Of a stretch of 13,381 bases of DNA, positions 8,075-13,381 are shown piece by piece. Position numbers and translations under genes: made by a program. Each line of letters opens with the position of its first letter. The stretch's first letter is position 1. Source of the stretch: an uncultured Bacilli bacterium. GTDB taxonomy: Bacteria > Bacillota_I > Bacilli_A > RF39 > UBA660. The notes beneath the pieces are model-generated. The model was given only the letters and a program-made list of their open reading frames with translations, did no database searches and had not been told where the DNA came from. The stretch lies in assembly GCA_934140355.1 (NCBI GenBank), contig CAKPBH010000036.1, positions 1 to 13,381 on the forward strand, in the 5' to 3' direction.

Positions 8075-9531
8075 TATTCTCCTCCTTTACTCGTTTGATT
8101 TTTATAGCCTAAGATATTTTCGATAGCATAAGCAATATTTAAAACATTTGCATCATCATAGCAAGCACCAGTTAAGTTTAAAGCTACTGGTAAGCCATCA
8201 ATAAATCCATCAGGAATGGTAATCGATGGGAATCCTCCAAAGTTACCAACTTGTAAGTGTTCTTCTAATGGAGCAGTATCTTTATCTAAGATATCTATTG
8301 AACCATCTAAGTGTTTCGCTGGTCCACTTCCTACTGGTAAGATAACGGCATCATATTTTTCAAATAATTGATTCCAAGTATCTACTAGTAGTCTTCTTAC
8401 TCTTTGGGCATTATGGAAATAACGATCTTTGTTTTCTTTTTGTAGAACATAAGAACCTATTACAAATCTTCTTTTAATTAATGGAGAAAAGTTTTTGGTA
8501 CGATAATCTTTCATCATATCGATGTAATTTTCTCCTTCTCCTCTAGGGCCAAAGATAAATCCGGTTAAATTTGACATATTGGAAGTGGCTTCAGCGCAAG
8601 AGATAACAACATATACAGAGGCTAGAGCATTTAATAGCGTCTTATCTACAGATACTTCTTCTACTTCAATTCCTAATGATTTTACTTTTTCTAATGTGTT
8701 AGCAAAATTCTTTAGATGTTCTTTTAAGGTAGCAGAAGCATTAGGATAAGAAGAAATATCACATAATTCTTTGATGTAACATAACTTTTTATCCTTAACT
8801 TTACCTGTTAGAGAACTGGCTAAATTGATATTAGAAGAGTCCCAAGAAGTCATGTCGTACTTGTCTTTTCCTTTCATGGCATCCACTACAATGGCAGCAT
8901 CTTTTACATTTCTAGTTAAGGCTCCACAGTGGTCTAGGGAACTTGCAAATGGGAAAAGTCCATAACGAGAAATCATTCCATAAGTTGGTTTATAACCAAC
9001 AATTCCACAATAAGCGGCTGGTTTTCTAATAGAGTCTCCTGTATCAGATCCAGTTGCGTAAGGAAATACTCCGGCAGCAACGGCAGCAGCGGAACCCGCA
9101 GAAGAACCTGCACACATTCTTGTTGTATCCCAAGGATTTTTTACGATACCAGTGTGCCCTGTTGTTCCTGTTCCTCCCATACCAAATTCATCCATTACGG
9201 TTTTTCCGATAGCGACTGCTCCATGACGTTCTAGATTTTCAATAGCCGTTGCAGTAAAGAAAGGGACATAATCTTTTAAGGTATTAGAAGAACCTGTACT
9301 TAATATTCCTTTCGTACTGTAGTTATCTTTTATTCCATAAGGAATACCTGATAAGACATCTTCCGTTACTTTTTGCTCTTTGGCATCATCTAAGATAGTG
9401 ACAAAAGCATTACATCTTTCTTGTAATTCATGTGATTTTTTTAATGATTCTTGAATTAATTTTTTACTGGTTACTTCGCCTTTTTTTAAGGCTTCATGTA
9501 TTTCTTCAATTGATTTATTCATATATTCCAT
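8074..9531 (-). CDS. gatA: Aspartyl/glutamyl-tRNA(Asn/Gln) amidotransferase subunit A
   Basis: GatA is the amidase subunit that frees ammonia from Gln (or Asn) for GatB. It belongs to the amidase-signature family with a Ser-cisSer-Lys triad. With the start chosen here (485 residues) the catalytic Lys is K68 in GIPYGIKDN, the cis-Ser lies in CAGSSAGSAAAV (140-151), and the nucleophile is S167 in SDTGDSIRKPA. The residue before the nucleophile is Asp, where the common form is Gly (TGGSIR). The segment MDEFGMGGTGTTGHTG (113-128) also differs from the usual family wording, so this is a divergent GatA but with the triad intact. The frame is open a further 24 codons upstream, overlapping gatC; I prefer ATG 9529-9531 because AAGGTGG lies just before it, the gene then begins one base after the gatC stop, and the length becomes typical. 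Confidence 0.95.
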   Translation of the reverse strand: MEYMNKSIEEIHEALKKGEVTSKKLIQESLKKSHELQERCNAFVTILDDAKEQKVTEDVLSGIPYGIKDNYSTKGILSTGSSNTLKDYVPFFTATAIENLERHGAVAIGKTVMDEFGMGGTGTTGHTGIVKNPWDTTRMCAGSSAGSAAAVAAGVFPYATGSDTGDSIRKPAAYCGIVGYKPTYGMISRYGLFPFASSLDHCGALTRNVKDAAIVVDAMKGKDKYDMTSWDSSNINLASSLTGKVKDKKLCYIKELCDISSYPNASATLKEHLKNFANTLEKVKSLGIEVEEVSVDKTLLNALASVYVVISCAEATSNMSNLTGFIFGPRGEGENYIDMMKDYRTKNFSPLIKRRFVIGSYVLQKENKDRYFHNAQRVRRLLVDTWNQLFEKYDAVILPVGSGPAKHLDGSIDILDKDTAPLEEHLQVGNFGGFPSITIPDGFIDGLPVALNLTGACYDDANVLNIAYAIENILGYKNQTSKGGE

Positions 9532-9532
9532 A

Positions 9533-9829
9533 TTATCCCACCACCTTTGGTACTTGTACTTCTCTTTCGGTTCTGTCATCACAGTTTTGTAGTAACTCTT
9601 CAATAGGAATAGATTCTTCTACTTCGTCTTCCCTTAAGTCATAAATAAAATCATCTAGACAATGTGTCATTGGTTCTACTTTTTCAATATCTTTGATATC
9701 ATTAATTTTGTTAATATTTTCATCGATAATGGCAAATTCATCTAAAACCATCTTTGTTTCTTCTTCGGTTAAGCCAATTAAAAGTTTTTCGGCATAGTCA
9801 TTTACCATTTCTTTTGTAAATTTACTCAT
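9533..9829 (-). CDS. gatC: Aspartyl/glutamyl-tRNA(Asn/Gln) amidotransferase subunit C
   Basis: GatC is the small clamp subunit that wraps around GatA and GatB and stabilises the complex. The 98 residues fit the family (about 95). The N-terminal helices (EMVNDYAEKLLIGLTEEE, about 7-24) and the central LDEFAIIDENINKINDI are typical, followed by the VEPMTHCLDD segment that corresponds to the conserved V-x-P-(T/M)-x-H region, and an extended acidic tail. It is the first gene after the T-box leader and has an AAAGGAAG ribosome site. The last codons, PKVVG, contain the ribosome site of gatA. Confidence 0.94.
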   Translation of the reverse strand: MSKFTKEMVNDYAEKLLIGLTEEETKMVLDEFAIIDENINKINDIKDIEKVEPMTHCLDDFIYDLREDEVEESIPIEELLQNCDDRTEREVQVPKVVG

Positions 9830-9873
9830 CTTTCTCTTCCTTTCTTAAAATACTTCATTTTTCTTTAGCATGA

Positions 9874-9939
9874 AAGTAAAATAAAACAGCAATTCATCGC
9901 TTTAACTTATGGTTTAAGTTAAAGGGACGAACTACTGTT
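9874..9939 (-). terminator. T-box regulatory terminator upstream of gatC
   Basis: The plus-strand segments GACGAACTACTGTT (9926-9939) and AACAGCAATTCATC (9885-9898) pair over 14 positions, some of them G-U. An inner CTTTAACTTA/TAAGTTAAAG stem makes one long hairpin. On the minus strand it ends in TTTTATTTT. The 5' side adjoins the T-box sequence, so forming the antiterminator would compete with this hairpin, as in known T-box leaders. Confidence 0.9.
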
Positions 9940-10152
9940 TAGTCCGCGGTACCACCCTTATTATCATGGTCTGATCGCTTTATCTGAAAAATTCAGAAAT
10001 AGGATAACGGGTAATTCCCGGCTTAAATTACTTTCATATTCACCTAAGCACTCCAAAGTGTTATTCATAGTATATTTTATGTTAGCTTTCACCTTACCTA
10101 ACTCTCTTCTAATAAAAGGGATACTATTACTCCTCTTCTTCTTCGCGTTAAC
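9874..10152 (-). promoter_or_regulatory. T-box leader, specifier AAC (Asn), controlling gatCAB-aspS
   Basis: This RNA senses uncharged tRNA and lets transcription continue only when it binds. The conserved T-box AGGGTGGTACCGCGG is on the minus strand at 9944-9958. In stem I, ATAGTAT and ATACTAT pair exactly, flanked by AGTA on one side and GAATAACAC on the other, the usual specifier-loop arrangement. The trinucleotide AAC at 10060-10062, followed by A, reads as an Asn codon; no GAC is present in that loop, so Asp is less likely. An AG-bulge-like AGAAGAGAG and a GGTGAAAGC distal loop are also visible. An Asn specifier fits the operon, which makes Asn on the tRNA. The reading frame that crosses this region has no support as a protein. 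Confidence 0.93.
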
Positions 10153-10159
10153 GATTAAA

Positions 10160-10188
10160 ATTATAGTATAGATTATTTTTATTGTCAA
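10160..10188 (-). promoter_or_regulatory. Consensus sigma-A promoter of the T-box gatCAB-aspS operon
   Basis: On the minus strand this is TTGACA (10183-10188), 17 bases, then TATAAT (10160-10165), a perfect match at both boxes and in spacing. Transcription should begin near 10153, just ahead of the T-box stem I. A strong constitutive promoter is usual when control is by termination in the leader. Confidence 0.92.
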
Positions 10189-10208
10189 TCTTATGAGGAA
10201 GAAAAAAA

Positions 10209-10886
10209 TTATTTTTTAAATACAAGATAACTTCCTAGAAAAAGAGAAATCAGAGATAAAAAGAAAAGATAAGTATTGTATTCAAATAAAAAGGTAGAAG
10301 TGATATTAGCGGATACGTGAATTAAGATTGGAGAGAGAATATTTTCTTTTTGTTGATAAACTTTTGTTAAGATAAATCCTAAAAATAAGGCATAAATAAT
10401 TTTTAGAGGGGTTAGATGGATTAGGGCAAAAATGATAGTGGTAAGATAAAGAGATTTTTTCTTGCTATTAAAACTTTTTAACTTATTGTAAAAAATATGC
10501 CGAAATAATAATTCTTCATAGATTGGTCCAATTATTCCAGAAGCGATAATATCAAGAAATAGGGGAATGGTGGTTTTTGAATCTGTGGGAGGAGAGACGC
10601 AAAAGAGAATCATATTTAAAAAAACAGATAAGGAAATACCAAGTAAGAGGTAAGGAAAATACTTATTTTTTTTCTTAATGGAAATGGGATATTTTTTTAG
10701 GAAGTAAATAATATAAGCAAGATAAGTAATAATTAAGATATAGGTCAAGATATTTATTAATTTATCTATAGATGAATAGCCTAAAAGAAAATAAATTAAA
10801 ATGGAAAAAAGGATTATCCCGTAACTTAAAAAATAGGTAAGGAGGATAGGAATAGATGATTTTAATATTTTTTGATAATTATTCAT
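10209..10886 (-). CDS. CPBP (Abi/CAAX-protease-like) family intramembrane protein
   Basis: This 225-residue integral membrane protein has about seven or eight hydrophobic segments. The three CPBP active-site motifs are present in order: EExxxR as EELLFR (124-129), FxxxH as FALIH (153-157) and HxxxN as HVSAN (190-194). In the family these residues form a glutamate/histidine intramembrane protease site. Bacterial members are linked to prenyl-protein-type proteolysis, bacteriocin immunity or maturation, but most have no known substrate, and nothing here points to one. It has an AAAGGAC ribosome site and its own extended -10 promoter. No bacteriocin-like small reading frame was seen beside it. 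There is no convincing terminator before the T-box promoter, so some read-through into the leader is possible. Confidence 0.88.
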   Translation of the reverse strand: MNNYQKILKSSIPILLTYFLSYGIILFSILIYFLLGYSSIDKLINILTYILIITYLAYIIYFLKKYPISIKKKNKYFPYLLLGISLSVFLNMILFCVSPPTDSKTTIPLFLDIIASGIIGPIYEELLFRHIFYNKLKSFNSKKKSLYLTTIIFALIHLTPLKIIYALFLGFILTKVYQQKENILSPILIHVSANITSTFLFEYNTYLFFLSLISLFLGSYLVFKK

Positions 10887-10913
10887 AATATATAGTCCTT
10901 TCTTTTTTATTCT

Positions 10914-10942
10914 AGTATAGCACAGAAAAAAGAAGAATTAAA
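10914..10942 (-). promoter_or_regulatory. Extended -10 promoter of the CPBP gene
   Basis: On the minus strand TGC precedes TATACT (-10 at 10914-10919). The -35 position 17 bases away is TTTAAT, a weak match that overlaps the galU stop codon and the galU terminator. The gene therefore seems to be transcribed independently of galU, with the promoter overlapping the terminator. Confidence 0.55.
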
Positions 10943-10974
10943 AATCCTTGTTGAGGTAATTTTTTAATTCTTCT
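10925..10974 (-). terminator. Intrinsic terminator inside the 3' end of galU
   Basis: AGAAGAATTAAAAA (10931-10944) and TTTTTAATTCTTCT (10961-10974) form a perfect 14-bp stem with a 16-base loop, followed on the minus strand by a T-run. The stem covers roughly the last eleven codons of galU, with the TAA stop in one arm. It ends the operon of the arylsulfotransferase-like gene and galU. Confidence 0.85.
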
Positions 10975-11795
10975 TTCAGTCCTTCATTCTTCATTGCATA
11001 ATCAATATTGGCCTTTAAGTAACCTATTTTGGAACCTGTGTCATAATAAGTTGCATCTAAGAGACAGGCATAGAATTTTTCTTGTTCCATTAATTTCTTC
11101 ATCGCATCTGTAAATTGATATTCCTCTCCTACTCCTAGGCTTAGGGACTCCAAAATGGGAAAAATTTTGGAACTGACAATATATCTTCCCAAACCGGCAT
11201 AGTTAGAAGGAGATTTTTCAAGTGGAGGCTTTTCAATGATGGTTTTAATTTCCTTTGTCTGTTCATTTTTAAATTCTATCATCCCATATTTATTGGATAA
11301 ATGTGATGGTACTTTTAAGGATCCTATGATATTAGACGCCGTTTTTTCATGAAGTTCTATTAACTGCTTTAAGGCTGGCTTAGAGGACGCCATTAAGTCG
11401 TCTCCATAAAGAACGGCAAAGTCATCATTTCCCACAAAAGTTGAGGCCAATTTAATTGCGTGTCCACTTCCTTTAGGCTCTCCTTGGCGGATAAAATAAA
11501 TATTGACATTATCTGGCTTGGTTTTCAGAAGTGCCAGTTCTTTTTCCTTGTGATTTTGTTCTAGCCTTCGCTCTAATTCAAAACTTTGGTCAAAATAATC
11601 TTCAATTACTTTTTTATAAGGACTGGTAATTAAGAGAATATCTGTAATTCCTGAGGCAATACATTCCTCAATGATATAAGATAATGTTGGTTTATCTACA
11701 ATTGGTAGCATTTCTTTGGGGATAGATTTTGTTATTGGTAGAAATCTTGTTCCTAATCCTGCTACAGGGATTACGGCTTTGGTTATTTTATTCAT
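10938..11795 (-). CDS. galU: UTP--glucose-1-phosphate uridylyltransferase
   Basis: This enzyme makes UDP-glucose from glucose-1-phosphate and UTP, supplying glycolipids and surface polysaccharides. The 285 residues match bacterial GalU/GtaB. Visible motifs are the nucleotide-binding start KAVIPVAGLGTRFLP (6-20) with KEMLPIVDKP (27-36), RQGEPKGSGHA (103-113), the metal-binding YGDD (130-133), IIEKPP (186-191), GRYIVSSKIFPIL (203-215), EYQFTDAM (225-232) and DTGSKIGYLKA (252-262). It has a strong AAGGAGG ribosome site that overlaps the stop codon of the upstream gene (TAAGGAGG), so translation of the two is likely coupled. The pairing suggests the upstream protein also serves the cell envelope. 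The gene ends within its own terminator. Confidence 0.96.
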   Translation of the reverse strand: MNKITKAVIPVAGLGTRFLPITKSIPKEMLPIVDKPTLSYIIEECIASGITDILLITSPYKKVIEDYFDQSFELERRLEQNHKEKELALLKTKPDNVNIYFIRQGEPKGSGHAIKLASTFVGNDDFAVLYGDDLMASSKPALKQLIELHEKTASNIIGSLKVPSHLSNKYGMIEFKNEQTKEIKTIIEKPPLEKSPSNYAGLGRYIVSSKIFPILESLSLGVGEEYQFTDAMKKLMEQEKFYACLLDATYYDTGSKIGYLKANIDYAMKNEGLKEELKNYLNKDF

Positions 11796-11806
11796 TATTT
11801 TCCTCC

Positions 11807-13081
11807 TTAAATGGTAATGTAAGTATTTGTTTTATAAATGGTATTATTTATTTTTAAGTAAATAGAATACTTGCCTTCTAGTCCATATTGATTAATTATC
11901 GTAGTATTACTTTTAATATCATAAATTCTTTTATCTAAAAATTTATCTAATATTAAATATACTTCGTCATCTTTTTTAAATTTTCCCGTTAGAAGGATAG
12001 TGTCTTTGGTTTTTTTTAAGGTTACGTTATACTTGTTGTACGTATTATCTATTTTTTTATAATTGACTAAGAGAATGTTTTTTTTGGAAAGAGGGGTTTT
12101 TATATTGTTTTGAAATATTATTCCATTAGTTAGTTTATAATTGGTATTATCTTGATAGTAATTCATTTTTAAGGAATGCGATATTATTTTATTTTCTATT
12201 GTATTTACTTTTTCTATTCTTGTTTTTATGTTTAAAACAGATTCTTTACTATCATTTCTTAAAGTCACAATATCATCTTTTATTGATTCAATACTGGTAT
12301 ATTTATCTTCTAAATTATAGTTTGCTATGATTTTACCAGTCTGCCAATCTAACTTTACTAAATCATCTTCTAAAAGATAGAGAATGTTATTTACTTCTTT
12401 TATATCTGTTACTTTTTTTTCTAAATTCATTTGTTTGTATATTTTTCCTAGTAAATCTATTTCTATTAAAGTATGGCGGTAATTATTATTTACTTCTAAT
12501 AACAAATGGCCATTTTCTAAAAGATAAGGGGGAAGTTCTACATTATTTTGATAATACCATCTTATTTCTTTATTCTCATCAACTCCATATAGTTTATTAT
12601 TCTTTTGTTCAATGGTTAGTTTATTGATAGAAGTATCTACTTCATTTATAGATGAAAATGATTCTATATTCTTAGTTTTTAAGTGATATGTTTTCTTTTC
12701 TTTAGAAGTTATTATTTCTATTTTATTTTCAGTATTGGGATATAGTCCATAAATAGGGATAATATGTTTAGTGTCTTCTGAATAAGTATTTTCTAGAGAA
12801 TAATTTTCTTTAGAAAAAATTTTTACTGTTACCTTAGTAGAGTAATCGGTTTCAAAAAGAATGAGGGCGGTTAAGGGTGAAGTGGCGTAAGGATTTTCTA
12901 TAATATTGGGATTATCTAGGGTATATCCATATGGTGAGAAATATTTTTCTTGTTTTTTTTGAAATTCTAATTGTTCCTCAATTTCGTCCACTTTTTCGGT
13001 TGCACTTACCATTTTGTATCCTATCATGGAAAAAGACATCATAACCATAAGAAATGATGAGATAATTAAAATTTTTTTCAT
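11807..13081 (-). CDS. Membrane-anchored arylsulfotransferase-like protein, probably without sulfotransferase activity
   Basis: The 424-residue protein starts with a Lys-Lys and a hydrophobic segment (about 4-25) that acts as a signal or membrane anchor, so the rest is probably outside the cell. Residues 60-125 match the N-terminal beta domain of bacterial aryl-sulfate sulfotransferases, with NPYATSPLTALILFETD (63-79) and HIIPIYGLYPNTEN (106-119) as its hallmarks. Residues 160-300 look like propeller blades, for example NGHLLLEV and LIEIDLLGKI. The family's HHD segment before the LPNGN strand should hold a catalytic histidine. Here the corresponding stretch is ELPPYLLENGHLLL (182-195) and lacks it, and the protein is shorter than typical enzymes. 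The last 70 residues resemble an Ig-like beta domain. A binding or structural role is inference. The gene has its own promoter and is coupled to galU. Confidence 0.72.
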   Translation of the reverse strand: MKKILIISSFLMVMMSFSMIGYKMVSATEKVDEIEEQLEFQKKQEKYFSPYGYTLDNPNIIENPYATSPLTALILFETDYSTKVTVKIFSKENYSLENTYSEDTKHIIPIYGLYPNTENKIEIITSKEKKTYHLKTKNIESFSSINEVDTSINKLTIEQKNNKLYGVDENKEIRWYYQNNVELPPYLLENGHLLLEVNNNYRHTLIEIDLLGKIYKQMNLEKKVTDIKEVNNILYLLEDDLVKLDWQTGKIIANYNLEDKYTSIESIKDDIVTLRNDSKESVLNIKTRIEKVNTIENKIISHSLKMNYYQDNTNYKLTNGIIFQNNIKTPLSKKNILLVNYKKIDNTYNKYNVTLKKTKDTILLTGKFKKDDEVYLILDKFLDKRIYDIKSNTTIINQYGLEGKYSIYLKINNTIYKTNTYITI

Positions 13082-13116
13082 TACTTCACTACTTTCTCTA
13101 TAATGGTTGTAGATGT

Positions 13117-13145
13117 ATTATAGCATGAATTTATTTTTTTGTATA
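13117..13145 (-). promoter_or_regulatory. Promoter of the arylsulfotransferase-like/galU operon
   Basis: On the minus strand TGC precedes TATAAT (13117-13122), with TATACA (13140-13145) 17 bases upstream as the -35 (4 of 6). A perfect extended -10 and correct spacing make this a strong candidate. The leader to the start codon is about 30 bases. Confidence 0.75.
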
Positions 13146-13197
13146 GATATTCGTTTTTTTTACGCATATTGATAATAAGAATATTCGCAGATATTCA
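13145..13197. repeat. Three copies of an ATATTC motif in the divergent promoter region
   Basis: AGATATTCG (13145-13153), GAATATTCG (13179-13187) and AGATATTCA (13189-13197) share the pattern RRATATTCR. The middle copy contains the palindrome GAATATTC, and the last two can also form a small 6-bp dyad (13179-13196). The first copy touches the -35 of the minus-strand promoter, so these could be regulator sites. AT-rich chance repetition is the alternative. Confidence 0.35.
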
Positions 13198-13202
13198 CGA
13201 AG

Positions 13203-13219
13203 TCAATCTTCAAGATTGA
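13203..13219. promoter_or_regulatory. Perfect 17-bp palindrome overlapping a -35 box (candidate operator)
   Basis: TCAATCTTCAAGATTGA reads the same on both strands apart from the central base (8+1+8). Its right half overlaps the TTGATT -35 of the plus-strand promoter, a classic position for a repressor of the dimeric type. Seven T follow it, so it could also be a leftover terminator hairpin (6-bp stem, 5-base loop), but no plus-strand gene precedes it. Confidence 0.45.
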
Positions 13220-13244
13220 TTTTTTTCATTTCTTATATTATAAT
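13216..13244 (+). promoter_or_regulatory. Promoter of the HIT gene fragment
   Basis: TTGATT (13216-13221), 17 bases, TATAAT (13239-13244): near-consensus boxes at ideal spacing. It is the only plus-strand promoter paired with a ribosome site and start codon in this window. Confidence 0.8.
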
Positions 13245-13268
13245 TTAGATGACTAAAGGAGGTAGGAA

Positions 13269-13331
13269 ATGGATATTTTTTGCAAAATTGTTAATGGAGA
13301 AATTCCCCCGAGTTTGACAGTTTTAATTTAA
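13269..13331 (+). pseudogene. 5' fragment of a HIT-family (histidine triad) protein gene
   Basis: The ATG follows an ideal AAAGGAGG site (13255-13262) by 6 bases. The first codons read MDIFCKIVNGEIP, the well-known opening of HIT-family nucleotide hydrolases (usual form CIFCKIVNGEIP). After a further Pro the match stops: the frame continues as SLTVLI and ends at TAA. The other two frames after the break do not resume a HIT sequence, so this is not a simple frameshift. The histidine triad and the rest of the roughly 110-140-residue protein are missing within the 50 bases left in the window. The break near 13305 may mark an insertion or rearrangement, with the remainder of the gene further right. 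Alternatively the fragment may be kept as a short leader peptide. Confidence 0.75.
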
Positions 13332-13340
13332 AAATCCTCT

Positions 13341-13370
13341 CTAGGTATTATAAAACCTAGTTTTTCTTTG
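13341..13370 (+). terminator. Small terminator-like hairpin after the HIT fragment
   Basis: CTAGGT (13341-13346) and ACCTAG (13355-13360) form a 6-bp stem with an 8-base loop, followed by TTTTTCTTT. It stands 10 bases after the stop codon of the HIT fragment. The stem is short, so it could end the short transcript or be part of an inserted element's end. Confidence 0.5.
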
Positions 13371-13381
13371 TTAACTTTGTT

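Noticed and set aside
9532..9603. Longer GatA starting 24 codons upstream
   Set aside because: The extra part overlaps gatC in another frame and does not look like GatA; a ribosome site and normal family length support the start at 9531.
9964..10188. A 74-codon minus-strand open frame upstream of gatC
   Set aside because: It coincides with the T-box leader RNA and begins inside the -35 of the promoter; the RNA structure explains the sequence.
10190..10245. Possible terminator after the CPBP gene (AGGAAG/CTTCCT pair with an inner A/T stretch)
   Set aside because: The outer pairing is 6 bp around a mostly unpaired interior, and no U-run follows on the minus strand.
13203..13226. Plus-strand terminator formed by the TCAATC/GATTGA hairpin and seven T
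   Set aside because: No plus-strand gene lies upstream, and the dyad overlaps a good -35 box, so an operator is the better reading; a remnant terminator remains possible.
1..13381. Mycoplasma-type code (TGA as Trp)
   Set aside because: All recognised genes are full length when TGA is read as stop, Trp is encoded by TGG, and dnaI ends at a TGA that fits the family length.
1..13381. CRISPR array, tRNA or rRNA genes, complete insertion sequence, prophage or toxin-antitoxin genes
   Set aside because: No spaced direct repeats, cloverleaf-forming segments, transposase-like proteins or small paired reading frames were found on either strand.

Overview
The window looks like chromosomal DNA from a low-GC Bacillota, probably an uncultured or reduced-genome member of the Bacilli. 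The evidence is the paired DnaB and DnaI helicase-loading proteins, which are Bacilli-type, an asparagine T-box leader, strong AAGGAGG ribosome sites, and AT-rich, Lys/Asn/Ile-rich proteins. TGA behaves as a stop codon: no gene needs it read as Trp, and Trp is encoded by TGG. Apart from a 20-codon fragment at the right edge, every gene lies on the minus strand, so transcription runs from high to low coordinates.

Region by region, in transcription order. (1) 13082-11807: a membrane-anchored protein with an arylsulfotransferase-type N-terminal domain and a degenerate C-terminal part, coupled to galU (10938-11795) and closed by an intrinsic terminator that sits inside the end of galU. (2) 10209-10886: a CPBP-family membrane protein with its own extended -10 promoter. 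(3) 10188-4798: a consensus promoter, an Asn-specific T-box leader with antiterminator and terminator, then gatC, gatA, gatB and aspS, ended by a terminator built into the last codons of aspS. Together these form the indirect route to Asn-tRNA(Asn): AspRS mischarges tRNA(Asn) with Asp, GatCAB amidates it, and uncharged tRNA(Asn) is sensed by the leader. (4) 2439-4619: a single-gene unit for a 726-residue protein whose C-terminal part aligns without gaps to RNase II/R (RNB) motifs, but with all catalytic aspartates and the arginine pair replaced. This looks like a pseudo-RNase and is the most novel item here. (5) 2321 to the left edge: dnaB, dnaI and the first nine codons of a further gene.

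The right edge (13082-13381) is a divergent control region. It holds the minus-strand promoter of the arylsulfotransferase-like gene, three copies of an ATATTC motif, and a perfect 17-bp palindrome that overlaps the -35 of a near-consensus plus-strand promoter. That promoter and an ideal ribosome site drive only the start of a HIT-family gene, which breaks off after about 14 codons and is followed by a small terminator-like hairpin.

No tRNA, rRNA, CRISPR array, complete insertion sequence or phage gene was seen.
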